A DNA stretch of 64,000 nt from Aidingimonas halophila (GTDB taxonomy: Bacteria; Pseudomonadota; Gammaproteobacteria; Pseudomonadales; Halomonadaceae), in assembly GCF_900106955.1 (NCBI RefSeq), contig NZ_FNNI01000007.1, positions 248,001-312,000 of the forward strand. The letters are read 5' to 3'. Positions within the stretch are counted from its first letter, which is position 1. Each line of letters begins with the position of its first letter. This document shows positions 8,420 to 16,678 of the stretch, one piece after another. The notes under the pieces were generated by a model. The model saw only the letters and a program-made list of their open reading frames with translations. It did no database searches and had not been told where the DNA came from. The position numbers and the translations under genes are program-made.

Positions 8420-9586
8420 ATGAGCCATTCCTTTGATGAAATATCCGCGCAACTCAAGCGTCGGCACCGTAAGTCCGCTCGGCTCAAATGGATGTCGATG
8501 GCATCGCTCGGCATAGCGCTTCTCTTCCTGGTAGTGTTTTTCGCCGACATGTTGAACAAGGGGTTGCCAGCGTTCCAGCAGGCCTATGTGCAGGTCGAAG
8601 TCGATTACAATGAAGATGCCGAGACCATGGGCCGCGCGGCATTGGACCCAGAGATCGCATCGTTGGTGAGCCGTAGTTTCGAGCGACTGATTCCCGGCAT
8701 GATACGTGACGACGCTGACTTGCTCGGCACAACGGAAACGCGTTGGGTATTGACCAACAGTCAGGTCGATCAATATCTGAAAGGGCATCGCAATGAACTG
8801 AGCGACGATGAAAAGGCCGCCATCGATGAACGGGTCGAGGATGGCCAGGTGGATATGAAGTTCAACACGACCTTCTTTAGCCAGGGCGACTCAAAGATGG
8901 CTGAACGTGCCGGTATCATGGCAGCCGCCGTCGGCACCATCATGACCATGCTCGTGACCTTGGCGGTGTCGTTTCCCATCGGGGTCATGACCGCTATCTA
9001 TCTGGAGGAATTTGCTCCGGACAATCGCTTTACCCAGGCCATCGAAATCAATATCAACAATCTGGCGGCGATTCCCTCGATCCTGTTCGGTCTGTTGGGG
9101 TTGGCGGTCTTCATCAACTTCTTTGGGGTGCCGAGGTCATCCCCCCTGGTTGGTGGCTTGACCCTGGCACTGATGACGTTGCCAGTCATCATCATTTCGA
9201 CACGGGCGGCCTTACGCAGCGTGCCGGACAGTATTCGCCAAGGCGCATTCGCAGTAGGCTGCTCACGTTGGCAAGTCGTTCGCGACCACGTTCTCCCGTT
9301 GGCACTGCCGGGTATCATGACCGGTTCGATCATCGGGTTGGCCCAGGCAATGGGAGAAACGGCCCCCCTGATTATCGTCGGCATGGTGGCCTTCATTCCC
9401 GACGTGTCGGCATCGTTCACTGAAGCGGCCACCGTGTTGCCGGCGCAAGTCTTTACCTGGGCGGGTGAACCTGAACGGGCCTTCGTCGAAAAAACCGCCG
9501 GCGGCATTCTGGTACTGCTTGCCGTGCTGATTTTCATGAACGCGACTGCCGTGATGTTGCGCAAGAAATTCGAGCGTCGTTGGTAA
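8420..9586 (+). CDS. pstA: Phosphate ABC transporter permease PstA
   Basis: Second membrane subunit of the Pst importer, 388 residues against about 296 in E. coli. The difference is a large, acidic periplasmic insertion between TM1 (about 30-48) and TM2 (about 170-190), as in the longer PstA proteins of marine bacteria and pseudomonads. The C-terminal core has the permease helices and the EAA loop GAFAVGCSRWQVVRDHVLPLALPG, followed by a further TM pair. It lies between pstC and pstB with short gaps (21 and 30 bases), consistent with a single operon. Confidence 0.93.
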   Translation: MSHSFDEISAQLKRRHRKSARLKWMSMASLGIALLFLVVFFADMLNKGLPAFQQAYVQVEVDYNEDAETMGRAALDPEIASLVSRSFERLIPGMIRDDADLLGTTETRWVLTNSQVDQYLKGHRNELSDDEKAAIDERVEDGQVDMKFNTTFFSQGDSKMAERAGIMAAAVGTIMTMLVTLAVSFPIGVMTAIYLEEFAPDNRFTQAIEININNLAAIPSILFGLLGLAVFINFFGVPRSSPLVGGLTLALMTLPVIIISTRAALRSVPDSIRQGAFAVGCSRWQVVRDHVLPLALPGIMTGSIIGLAQAMGETAPLIIVGMVAFIPDVSASFTEAATVLPAQVFTWAGEPERAFVEKTAGGILVLLAVLIFMNATAVMLRKKFERRW

Positions 9587-9616
9587 CGACCACGCATTGG
9601 ACTAGGAAATACGATC

Positions 9617-10462
9617 ATGAACAGTCAAGTTGCCGAGCGGGAGATGACATCCATGACCAGTCAGCGAACCGGGCAGCCGGTGACACGCAACGAACAGGTC
9701 GGCCATGACCTGAGTGTCCGCGTCCGCGATCTGAGCTTGTGGTACGGCGAGCATCAAGCTCTGCATAATGTCAATATTGATATCTACCAGAAGAATGTGA
9801 CCGCGCTGATCGGCCCGTCCGGGTGCGGCAAGTCGACATTCCTGCGTTGTCTGAACCGGATGAATGACTTGATTCGCAACGTCCGCATCCAGGGGCGGGT
9901 GGAGATGGATGGTCGCGATGTCAATGAGCCCAAGATGGATGAAGTGGCATTGCGACGTCGCGTGGGCATGGTGTTCCAGAAGCCCAATCCGTTTCCCAAA
10001 TCGATCTTCGAGAATGTGGCCTATGCCCCGCGTATGCACGACCTGGTCAGCCGCAAGGCCGATCAGGATGAGTTGGTAGAGCGCTCGCTGCGCGATGCCG
10101 GCTTATGGGAAGAGGTCAAGGATAAGCTTCATCAGCCTGGCACCTCTCTTTCTGGCGGTCAGCAGCAGCGTCTCTGCATCGCCCGGGCTATCGCCGTACA
10201 ACCTGATGTGATCCTGATGGATGAGCCGACATCAGCGTTGGACCCTATCTCCACGGCGACCATCGAGGACCTGATGGATAAGCTCAAGAAGCAGTTCACC
10301 ATCGTGACGGTGACCCATAATATGCAGCAGGCTGCTCGTGTTGCTGACTATACGGCCTTCTTTCATCTTGGAGAAATCATCGAATACAACGATACCAAGA
10401 CCATGTTCTCCAATCCGCATACCAAAAAGGCTGAAGACTATATCACCGGCCGCTTTGGCTAA
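9617..10462 (+). CDS. pstB: Phosphate ABC transporter ATP-binding protein PstB
   Basis: Cytoplasmic ATPase that drives PstCA, 281 residues. Walker [10 protein letters not shown], signature [15 protein letters not shown] and Walker [13 protein letters not shown] are intact, as is the switch His in [11 protein letters not shown]. The PstB-specific [10 protein letters not shown] and [18 protein letters not shown] stretches are present. An N-terminal tail of about 30 residues precedes the usual start, so internal ATGs at 9644 or 9653 remain possible. It ends the pst operon: no phoU follows, and the arsenic genes begin after a hairpin. Confidence 0.95.
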   Translation: MNSQVAEREMTSMTSQRTGQPVTRNEQVGHDLSVRVRDLSLWYGEHQALHNVNIDIYQKNVTALIGPSGCGKSTFLRCLNRMNDLIRNVRIQGRVEMDGRDVNEPKMDEVALRRRVGMVFQKPNPFPKSIFENVAYAPRMHDLVSRKADQDELVERSLRDAGLWEEVKDKLHQPGTSLSGGQQQRLCIARAIAVQPDVILMDEPTSALDPISTATIEDLMDKLKKQFTIVTVTHNMQQAARVADYTAFFHLGEIIEYNDTKTMFSNPHTKKAEDYITGRFG

Positions 10463-10472
10463 CATCAGCCCA

Positions 10473-10499
10473 GGCGAAACGGCGCCGTTCCGTTTCGCC
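10473..10499 (+). terminator. Hairpin closing the pst operon
   Basis: GGCGAAACGG (10473-10482) pairs perfectly with CCGTTTCGCC (10490-10499) around a 7-base loop, 10 bases after the pstB stop. The run after the stem is not T-rich, so it may be a weak terminator or an mRNA-end protector. Confidence 0.6.
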
Positions 10500-10553
10500 A
10501 TCTGATCCAGTGTATCTTCATGGTGCTTGTCATCGAGGTGTCACAACGCGGCT

Positions 10554-10579
10554 GTATATATGCTAATGTGTATATATGG
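10554..10579 (+). promoter_or_regulatory. Candidate ArsR operator upstream of arsC
   Basis: Two copies of an AT-rich TATATATG element (10555-10562 and 10571-10578) lie 17-41 bases before the arsC start, the usual position for an ArsR/SmtB repressor. A related ATATGCT...ATATATG arrangement lies upstream of arsH at 15924-15943. The assignment is by position and resemblance only. Confidence 0.5.
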
Positions 10580-10595
10580 TTCAGGAGATATCTTG

Positions 10596-11024
10596 ATGAA
10601 TAAGCAACGCGTGTTGTTCTTATGCAACCAGAATTCCGCTCGTTCCCTGATGGGGGAGGCCTTGTTGCGACACTTGGCGGGTGATCGGTTCGAGGCCGTC
10701 AGTGCCGGCGTCGACCCGGATCAGCCACATGAATTGGCCTTGATGGCGCTGGCTGAACTCGGCATCGATACGCAAGGCCTGGCATCCAAATCACTCGATG
10801 ATTATGTCGATCAGCATTTCGATGCCGTGATCGTGTTATGTGATAAAGCGCAACAACGCTGTCGCCAATGGTCGGGTCATGCGGACGAATGGTTGTTCTG
10901 GGATATCAAGGACCCGCGTTTGTATTCCACGAAAGACGCCTATGCCGACACACTGCAGGAAATCAGGACTCGGCTGCGTCTCTGGTTAAGTATGAAGGCC
11001 CGCGATGATGACCACACTGTCTGA
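10596..11024 (+). CDS. arsC: Arsenate reductase ArsC, low-molecular-weight phosphatase type
   Basis: Cytoplasmic enzyme reducing arsenate to arsenite, of the LMW protein tyrosine phosphatase fold, 142 residues. The start ATG 10596 is preceded by AGGAG at 10583-10587; the frame is open further upstream but lacks a ribosome site. The P-loop is Cys10-x5-Arg16 (CNQNSARS) and the resolving pair is Cys82 and Cys89 (CDKAQQRC), exactly the three-cysteine layout of thioredoxin-type ArsC. It overlaps arsR by 20 bases. The product arsenite would be exported by the Acr3 encoded at 14072-15154. Confidence 0.93.
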   Translation: MNKQRVLFLCNQNSARSLMGEALLRHLAGDRFEAVSAGVDPDQPHELALMALAELGIDTQGLASKSLDDYVDQHFDAVIVLCDKAQQRCRQWSGHADEWLFWDIKDPRLYSTKDAYADTLQEIRTRLRLWLSMKARDDDHTV

Positions 11025-11388
11025 GCCCTCGGCGTTACTCACGCCGGGGCAGCTGTTCAAGTGCCTGAACGATGAGACACGCCAGGCGATCATGTTGCTG
11101 GTGCATAGCGAAGGTGAGCTTTGCGTGTGTGAACTCACCCATGCCTTGGAACAGTCGCAACCCAAAGTCTCCCGTCATCTTTCCCAGTTACGTAACTGTG
11201 GCTTACTGCAGGACCGGCGCGAGGGGCAATGGGTTTACTACCGGGTGATGCCCGACTTGCCTGACTGGGCATTGGACGTGCTGACTGCGACGGCGAGTGG
11301 TGCAGGCGAGATGCTGGCGTCGCTGCAACGTCAGCTTGCCACCATGGGCAACCGGCCGACCCGGCGTCAGATGTGCTGTCAGGAGTGA
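11005..11388 (+). CDS. arsR: ArsR family arsenite-responsive repressor
   Basis: Winged-helix dimeric repressor of 127 residues. The metal-sensing motif ELCVCEL places Cys40 and Cys42 at the start of the DNA-recognition region, the classic E. coli-type arsenite site. The recognition helix follows (SQPKVSRHLSQLR). A C-terminal Cys pair (MCCQE) could add a third ligand. The gene overlaps arsC by 20 bases and lies 6 bases before the GAPDH gene, so it is autoregulated with the operon in all likelihood. Two adjacent ATGs (11005, 11008) are possible starts. Confidence 0.93.
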   Translation: MMTTLSEPSALLTPGQLFKCLNDETRQAIMLLVHSEGELCVCELTHALEQSQPKVSRHLSQLRNCGLLQDRREGQWVYYRVMPDLPDWALDVLTATASGAGEMLASLQRQLATMGNRPTRRQMCCQE

Positions 11389-11394
11389 TTCATT

Positions 11395-12414
11395 ATGACG
11401 TTACGCATCGGTATCAACGGGTTTGGCCGTATCGGCCGGTTGGCACTACGCAGCCTATGGTCGCATCTTGGCAGAGAGTCCGTTACGGTCACGCGTATCA
11501 ACGACCCGGGCGGCGATACAGCGACTTTCGCCCACCTGCTGGAGTTCGACTCCGTGCATGGCCATTGGGCGCCGGGCGAAGGCATTACATCGGACAGTGA
11601 CGCCATCCTTGTCGACGGTATCCGACTGCCGTTCACTCGAGCAGGTGAGATTGGTGGCGGCGACTGGTCGGATTGCGATGTCGTGATCGAAGCATCGGGG
11701 GTCATCAAGACGAGTGCACAGCTGACACCGTATTTCGACCAGCAGGTCAGTCGGGTCGTCGTGACCGCACCGCTCAAGGACAGCGACGTACTCAATGTCG
11801 TGATGGGCGTCAACGACGAAGCCTACGATCCGGCAATCCATCGGGTCGTGACGGCGGCAAGCTGTACCACCAACTGCCTGGCACCGGCGGTCAAGGTGAT
11901 TCACGAGACGTTCGGTATCCGTCATGGGTCGATGACGACGGTACACGACATTACCAATACTCAGTCGATTCTCGATGCCCCTCACAAGGACCTGCGTCGG
12001 GCAAGGGCCTGCGGCATGAGCCTGATTCCCACGACCACTGGATCCGCCAAGGCGATCACGGCCATTTTTCCCGAGCTGGAAGGCAAGCTCAACGGTCATG
12101 CCGTACGGGTACCGCTGACCAATGCCTCGCTCACCGACATGGTATTCGAACTCGAACATGAGACCACGGCCGAGGACGTGAATACGGCCCTGAACGCCGC
12201 CGCGAATGGTCCGTTGGCAGGTATCCTGGGCTACGAGGAGCGACCATTGGTGTCCGTGGATTACCGCACCGATCCGCGCAGTTCGATCATCGATGCGCTC
12301 TCGACCATGGTGATCAATGGCACGCAGTTGAAACTCTATGCCTGGTACGACAACGAATGGGGTTACGCCAACCGCACCGTGGAATTGGCAATGAAAGTGG
12401 GGCTGGGCCATTAA
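11395..12414 (+). CDS. Glyceraldehyde-3-phosphate dehydrogenase of the ArsJ pathway
   Basis: A 339-residue type I GAPDH with N-terminal Rossmann motif [10 protein letters not shown] and catalytic Cys157 in [10 protein letters not shown]; the C-terminal [10 protein letters not shown] motif is intact. In arsenic operons such enzymes use arsenate instead of phosphate to make 1-arseno-3-phosphoglycerate, which ArsJ exports (published for Pseudomonas; family knowledge). The placement here, between arsR and arsJ with gaps of 6 and 1 bases, supports that special role rather than glycolysis. The sequence alone does not show arsenate preference. Confidence 0.9.
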   Translation: MTLRIGINGFGRIGRLALRSLWSHLGRESVTVTRINDPGGDTATFAHLLEFDSVHGHWAPGEGITSDSDAILVDGIRLPFTRAGEIGGGDWSDCDVVIEASGVIKTSAQLTPYFDQQVSRVVVTAPLKDSDVLNVVMGVNDEAYDPAIHRVVTAASCTTNCLAPAVKVIHETFGIRHGSMTTVHDITNTQSILDAPHKDLRRARACGMSLIPTTTGSAKAITAIFPELEGKLNGHAVRVPLTNASLTDMVFELEHETTAEDVNTALNAAANGPLAGILGYEERPLVSVDYRTDPRSSIIDALSTMVINGTQLKLYAWYDNEWGYANRTVELAMKVGLGH

Positions 12415-12415
12415 C

Positions 12416-13663
12416 ATGCTCGCGGCGCGACTCAAGACACTGCCATTCGAGGTTCGTCAGTATCTGCTGATCACCGGTAATTACTGGGCGTTTACCCTGA
12501 CCGACGGCGCATTGCGAATGCTGGTGGTGCTGCATTTCCACCAGTTGGGCTATTCCCCGCTCGAGGTCGCCATGCTGTTCCTCTTCTACGAGGCATTCGG
12601 AGTGGTGACCAATCTCGTCGGCGGTTGGCTGGGGGCTCGTCTGGGGCTCAACCGCACCATGAACGTGGGTCTGGCGCTGCAGATCGTCGCGCTTGGCATG
12701 TTGATGGTGCCGTCCGCGGCGTTGACCGTTCCCTGGGTGATGGCGGCTCAGGCACTGTCCGGGATCGCCAAGGATCTCAACAAGATGAGTGCCAAGAGCG
12801 CCGTCAAGGTACTGGTGCCCGAGCAGGGCGCCAATGCGCAGAGTGCACTGTTCCGTTGGGTGGCACTGTTGACCGGTTCGAAGAATGCGCTCAAGGGCGC
12901 CGGGTTCTTCGTAGGTGGCCTGCTGTTGACGCTGATCGGTTTTCGCGGTGCCGTGATCGCCATGGCGATGATGCTGGTCGTGGTGCTTGGATTGTCGCTG
13001 TGGCGGCTGCGCGCCGATCTCGGGCGTCAGAAACAGAAGCCCAGGTTTCGGGAAGTGTTCTCCAAGTCGCGGGCGATCAATGTGCTGTCGGCTGCCCGAA
13101 TGTGCCTGTTCGCCTCGCGGGATGTCTGGTTCGTCGTGGCATTGCCGGTCTTCCTGTACGACCAGCATGGCTGGAGCTACTGGACGGTCGGGGGGCTGCT
13201 CGCCCTGTGGGTGATCGGCTATGGGGGTGTACAGACTCAGGCACCGCGTCTGACTCGCTTGATCAAGGGCGATGCGCGCGCCGTGACTGTCGGTTGGGCA
13301 CTGGCGCTGGCCGGATTGCCTGCCTTACTGGCTCTGTTGCCTCTGCAGGCAGTGGCGTGGTTGGTGGCCGGGTTGCTGGCCTTCGGCGTACTGTTTGCGA
13401 TCAATTCGAGCTGGCATAGCTATCTGATCGTTCACTATGCACGTGCCGATGGCGTCTCGATGGATGTCGGTTTTTATTACATGGCCAATGCCATGGGTCG
13501 TCTGCTGGGGACGGTACTCTCGGGTTGGCTGTACCAGGCTCAGGGCCTCAGTGCTTGCCTATGGGTAGCGGCAGGTCTGGTGGCACTCAGCGCAGCGATG
13601 GCCGTCGCGTTGCCGAAAGACTCGGGCCGCCGCGAGGCTGGACAAGGTGCTGTCAACGAGTAG
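12416..13663 (+). CDS. arsJ: ArsJ, MFS-type organoarsenical (1-arseno-3-phosphoglycerate) exporter
   Basis: A 415-residue protein of the major facilitator superfamily with about 11-12 hydrophobic segments. It begins with the LITGNYWAFTLTDGALRMLVVLHFH-type first helix typical of ArsJ. A conserved cytoplasmic stretch KDLNKMSAKSAVK follows near residue 120. The start ATG 12416 lies one base after the GAPDH stop, so translation is coupled. With the GAPDH it makes a resistance route specific for arsenate that needs no reduction. The call depends on the GAPDH neighbour as well as on sequence. Confidence 0.9.
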   Translation: MLAARLKTLPFEVRQYLLITGNYWAFTLTDGALRMLVVLHFHQLGYSPLEVAMLFLFYEAFGVVTNLVGGWLGARLGLNRTMNVGLALQIVALGMLMVPSAALTVPWVMAAQALSGIAKDLNKMSAKSAVKVLVPEQGANAQSALFRWVALLTGSKNALKGAGFFVGGLLLTLIGFRGAVIAMAMMLVVVLGLSLWRLRADLGRQKQKPRFREVFSKSRAINVLSAARMCLFASRDVWFVVALPVFLYDQHGWSYWTVGGLLALWVIGYGGVQTQAPRLTRLIKGDARAVTVGWALALAGLPALLALLPLQAVAWLVAGLLAFGVLFAINSSWHSYLIVHYARADGVSMDVGFYYMANAMGRLLGTVLSGWLYQAQGLSACLWVAAGLVALSAAMAVALPKDSGRREAGQGAVNE

Positions 13664-13696
13664 GCTGGCACATTCATCGTGCCGTTGGAGCCCCAT

Positions 13697-14023
13697 ATGC
13701 CGACGTTGTTGATCTACGTGGCTGCCGCCATCGCTGAAATCGCCGGTTGTTTCGCCTTCTGGGCCTGGTGGCGGCTGGACAAATCGATTCTGTGGTTACT
13801 TCCGGGGATGGGGAGTCTGGTACTGTTCGCTTGGTTGCTCAGTCTGTCGAGCGCCGACTATGCCGGACGCGCCTATGCCGCGTATGGCGGGATCTACATT
13901 CTCGTCTCGTTGCTGTGGTTATGGATCGTCGAGCAGCGCACCCCCGATCAATGGGATTTCATGGGCGTTACCCTCTGCCTGGCGGGGGCGGGAGTCATAC
14001 TGCTCGCCCCACGTACTGTCTAA
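13697..14023 (+). CDS. YnfA family (UPF0060) small membrane protein
   Basis: A 108-residue inner-membrane protein with four hydrophobic helices, ending [11 protein letters not shown]. The family hallmarks [21 protein letters not shown] and [12 protein letters not shown] are present. ATG 13697 is chosen for the GGAG at 13687-13690; an upstream GTG at 13679 lacks a ribosome site. YnfA resembles small multidrug resistance transporters and has been linked to drug efflux in Shigella (family knowledge). Here it ends the arsenic operon, 33 bases after arsJ, which may mean a role in metalloid or cation export, but no substrate can be read. Confidence 0.88.
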   Translation: MPTLLIYVAAAIAEIAGCFAFWAWWRLDKSILWLLPGMGSLVLFAWLLSLSSADYAGRAYAAYGGIYILVSLLWLWIVEQRTPDQWDFMGVTLCLAGAGVILLAPRTV

Positions 14024-14071
14024 ACGCTTGCAAACGCTGGGTACCGTGATGCTCTGGCTTGTGGGCTTTCG

Positions 14072-15154
14072 TTATTCGTGGAAGGCGCCACGCGTGCGAT
14101 TGGCAATCCGCACCAGAGCCAGCATCAGCGGCACTTCCACCAGTACGCCGACCACCGTGGCCAAGGCCGCCCCGGATTGCAGACCGAACAGCGCGATCGC
14201 AGCGGCAACCGCCAGTTCGAAGAAGTTGCTGGCGCCGATCATGGCACCGGGGGCTGCGACACAATGCGGTACCTTCCAGGCTTTGGCCCAGCCGTAGGCG
14301 AGCAGGAAAATCAGAAAGGTCTGTACGATCAGGGGAACGGCGATCAACACGATATGCAGGGGATTGGCCAGGATGACCTCGCCCTGGAAGGCGAACAGTA
14401 ATACCAGCGTCAGGATCAAGCCGATGGGGGTGATGGGGCCAATCCGCTTCAAGAAGACATCATCGAACCAGTCCTTTCCATGGCGGGCGATCAATGAGCG
14501 ACGGGTCGCATAACCGGCTGCCAGCGGAATCACGATGTACAGCACGACGGAGAGCGCCACCGTATCCCAGGGGACGCTGATATTCGACAGTCCCAACAGC
14601 AGTACCACGATGGGTGCGAAGGCGAACAGCATGATCAGGTCGTTGAGCGCCACTTGCACTAGCGTGTAGGCGGCGTCGCCGCGCGTGAGGAAACTCCAGA
14701 CGAAAACCATCGCCGTGCAGGGCGCCGCCCCCAGCAGGATCGCGCCGGCCAGGTACTCGCTCGCCTGTTCATGAGGAATCAGCGGCTCGAACAGCACCAT
14801 CAGGAAAAACCAGGCGATGGCGAACATGCTGAATGGCTTGATCAGCCAGTTGACCGTCGTCGTGATGACCAATCCTTTGGGTTGACGCCGTACGCCCAGA
14901 ATCGAGGTGAAATCGATCTGCAGCATCATCGGAAAGATCATCGCCCAGATCAGGATAGCGACGGGGATCGACACCTGGGCGACTTCCATGCGTGACAGCC
15001 CATCGGCCATGCCGGGGGCCAGTTGACCCAGCAGGACTCCGACAACGATGGCGAGTGCTACCCATAGCGAAAGAAAACGCTCGAACAGTCCCATACCCTC
15101 GCGTGTGGCCGGGGAATCGTCCTGCTGTTGCAGGCCATCTTGCTGAACGGACAT
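14072..15154 (-). CDS. acr3: Acr3 family arsenite efflux transporter
   Basis: A 360-residue, 10-TM arsenite/proton antiporter of the Acr3 (BART) family. The conserved, essential cysteine is in GAAPCTAMVFVW near residue 126, and ALNDLIMLFAFAPIV follows. The start ATG at 15152-15154 has AGGAG 7 bases upstream; the 23 extra codons upstream are ignored. It follows arsH on the same strand with a 25-base gap, and its 3' end faces ynfA across 48 bases. It exports the arsenite made by ArsC. Confidence 0.94.
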   Translation of the reverse strand: MSVQQDGLQQQDDSPATREGMGLFERFLSLWVALAIVVGVLLGQLAPGMADGLSRMEVAQVSIPVAILIWAMIFPMMLQIDFTSILGVRRQPKGLVITTTVNWLIKPFSMFAIAWFFLMVLFEPLIPHEQASEYLAGAILLGAAPCTAMVFVWSFLTRGDAAYTLVQVALNDLIMLFAFAPIVVLLLGLSNISVPWDTVALSVVLYIVIPLAAGYATRRSLIARHGKDWFDDVFLKRIGPITPIGLILTLVLLFAFQGEVILANPLHIVLIAVPLIVQTFLIFLLAYGWAKAWKVPHCVAAPGAMIGASNFFELAVAAAIALFGLQSGAALATVVGVLVEVPLMLALVRIANRTRGAFHE

Positions 15155-15179
15155 GAGACACTCCTGTCGGCAGTTGGGA

Positions 15180-15890
15180 CTACATCGCGCGCTGGTTGAC
15201 GCGTGTCGACACCTCTTCAGCACCTTCTCGGCGCTCGGAATAACGGTCGGTGAGATAGTCGCTGCGGTCGCGCACCAGCAGTGTGAACTTCATCAACTCT
15301 TCCATGACATCGACGATACGGTCATAGAAAGGCGAGGGCTTCATGCGATCGTTATCATCGAACTCCAGGAACGCCTTGGGTACCGATGACTGGTTGGGGA
15401 TGGTCAGCATGCGCATCCAGCGCCCCAGGACACGCAGCTGATTGACCGTATTGAACGACTGTGAACCGCCACAGACCTGCATGACTGCCAATGTCTTGCC
15501 CTGAGTGGGGCGCACCCCGCCCAGGGCAAGCGGAATCCAGTCGATCTGTGCCTTCATGATACCGGTCATCGAACCGTGGCGTTCCGGTGAGCACCAGACC
15601 ATGCCTTCGGCCCAGGTTGCCAGGTCACGCAGTTCCTGAACCTTGGGATGCGAGGCATCCTCGCTATCGGGCAGGGGTAACCCACGGGGATTGAACAGGC
15701 GTGTTTCGGCGCCCATGGCGCTTAGTAGCCGAGCTGCCTCCTCGGCCGCCAGGCGGCTGAAGGAACGCTCCCGCAGCGATCCATAGAGCAGCAGAATACG
15801 GGGTGGATGCGTCGATGGTGTGGCATCGAAGAGCGAATCCGTATCGGGGATACGGAAGCATCGGTTATCCAGATTGGGCATGTCAGTCAT
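15180..15890 (-). CDS. arsH: ArsH, NADPH-dependent FMN reductase of arsenic operons
   Basis: A 236-residue flavodoxin-like oxidoreductase. The FMN phosphate loop is [12 protein letters not shown] near residue 34 and the flavin-binding [18 protein letters not shown] near 100. The ArsH-specific C-terminal extension ([13 protein letters not shown]) is present. ArsH oxidises trivalent methyl and aromatic arsenicals to less toxic pentavalent forms and has general NADPH-flavin activity (family knowledge). The start is placed at ATG 15888-15890; the longer frame to 15950 runs through the AT-rich operator region. It is the first gene of the arsH-acr3 unit. Confidence 0.93.
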   Translation of the reverse strand: MTDMPNLDNRCFRIPDTDSLFDATPSTHPPRILLLYGSLRERSFSRLAAEEAARLLSAMGAETRLFNPRGLPLPDSEDASHPKVQELRDLATWAEGMVWCSPERHGSMTGIMKAQIDWIPLALGGVRPTQGKTLAVMQVCGGSQSFNTVNQLRVLGRWMRMLTIPNQSSVPKAFLEFDDNDRMKPSPFYDRIVDVMEELMKFTLLVRDRSDYLTDRYSERREGAEEVSTRVNQRAM

Positions 15891-15923
15891 GAGCCGAGGT
15901 CCAATGAGATATATGGGAAAAAG

Positions 15924-15943
15924 CATATATGTGGAAGCATATG
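15924..15943 (-). promoter_or_regulatory. Candidate ArsR operator upstream of arsH
   Basis: CATATATG (15924-15931) and AGCATATG (15936-15943) form an AT-rich pair 34-53 bases before the arsH start. On the minus strand it reads ATATGCT..ATATATG, resembling the element before arsC. One ArsR could thus control both arms. Resemblance only. Confidence 0.45.
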
Positions 15944-16000
15944 TATTCAAGGGTTATCATGGCGGTGCTTGAAGCGCCACAGGCAGCGTGATAGAACCAC

Positions 16001-16071
16001 AGCCTCAGGAGATGGCATACCTCCTGGCCTCGTGCCAAACCATCACGTTCGTGATTGATGATGCCTGTGCA
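16001..16071 (+). ncRNA. Fluoride riboswitch (crcB motif)
   Basis: Stem CAGGAG (16006-16011) pairs with CTCCTG (16021-16026), enclosing the loop ATGGCATAC. A small hairpin follows. The stem ATCAC (16042-16046) pairs with GTGAT (16051-16055), and then TGATG and ATGCC (16061-16065). Loop GGCAT (16014-16018) can pair with ATGCC, forming the pseudoknot that defines this class. GGAGATGG and TGATGATGCCT match the conserved GATGG and TGATG blocks. It lies 86 bases before a fluoride-channel gene, which it should switch on when fluoride binds. Confidence 0.88.
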
Positions 16072-16156
16072 GTGCGCCCGAGGTGCGTGCATGTGCAGGT
16101 GCCTGACGTGCGTCCACTGTGTGTTTTCCATCCATCGACACGAGGACGACCCGATC

Positions 16157-16555
16157 ATGGGATTCTCGATACTCGCCGTGAGTGCCGGTGCCGTGCTGGG
16201 TGCCAATCTGCGCTGGGTGCTCGGCTTATGGCTCAATGCGTTATTTCCCACCGTGCCGCCCGGAACGCTGCTCGCCAACTGGTTGGGTGCCTGGTTGATC
16301 GGCCTGGCGTTGACTATCATTGCCTATTTTCCCCAGCTTTCCCCGGAGTGGCGGCTGTTCCTGGTGACGGGGTTTTTGGGGGCGTTGACCACGTTTTCGA
16401 CCTTTTCCGCCGAAATGTTCAATCACCTGCAGGCCGGTCGGTGGGGGGCGGCATTGCTGGGCATCGGTTTGCATGTCGGCGGATCGCTGCTGATGACGGG
16501 ACTGGGGGTGGCCACGTTTGCCGTATTGCGAATGCTGGCAGGGGCGATCAAATGA
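16157..16555 (+). CDS. crcB: Fluoride-specific channel FluC/CrcB
   Basis: A 132-residue four-helix membrane protein that works as a dual-topology dimer to let fluoride leave the cell. The family motifs [14 protein letters not shown] (helix 2) and [13 protein letters not shown] (helix 3, the phenylalanine/threonine pore track) are intact, as is GANLRW near residue 16. ATG 16157 is the start because the protein then begins with TM1; the upstream extension lies in the riboswitch leader. The riboswitch at 16001-16071 explains its regulation. Confidence 0.95.
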   Translation: MGFSILAVSAGAVLGANLRWVLGLWLNALFPTVPPGTLLANWLGAWLIGLALTIIAYFPQLSPEWRLFLVTGFLGALTTFSTFSAEMFNHLQAGRWGAALLGIGLHVGGSLLMTGLGVATFAVLRMLAGAIK

Positions 16556-16597
16556 GTCATCATCATTACCTGGAATATGACATGACAGGGAGGTTTC

Positions 16598-16678
16598 ATG
16601 GCATCAAGCGGTAGCTTGACGCTGGAAAGGGTCGGTATCGGCGAACTGACGGATAGTGATCTGACAGTGCCTGGCTAG
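16598..16678 (+). CDS. Possible 26-residue leader-like small ORF downstream of crcB
   Basis: ATG 16598 is preceded by a strong ribosome site, GGGAGG, at 16588-16593. The frame runs 26 codons to TAG 16678 and its end overlaps the thiolase 3' end on the other strand. The predicted peptide is hydrophilic and matches no family I recognise. Another short frame, 16553-16615, overlaps the crcB stop as ATGA and starts with [10 protein letters not shown]. Either could be a remnant of a former downstream gene. Real expression is doubtful. Confidence 0.25.
   Translation: MASSGSLTLERVGIGELTDSDLTVPG

Noticed and set aside
15988-16614. A 208-codon ORF across the fluoride riboswitch and crcB
   Set aside because: It reads the riboswitch and crcB in a wrong frame; only its last 20 codons coincide with the small frame discussed above.
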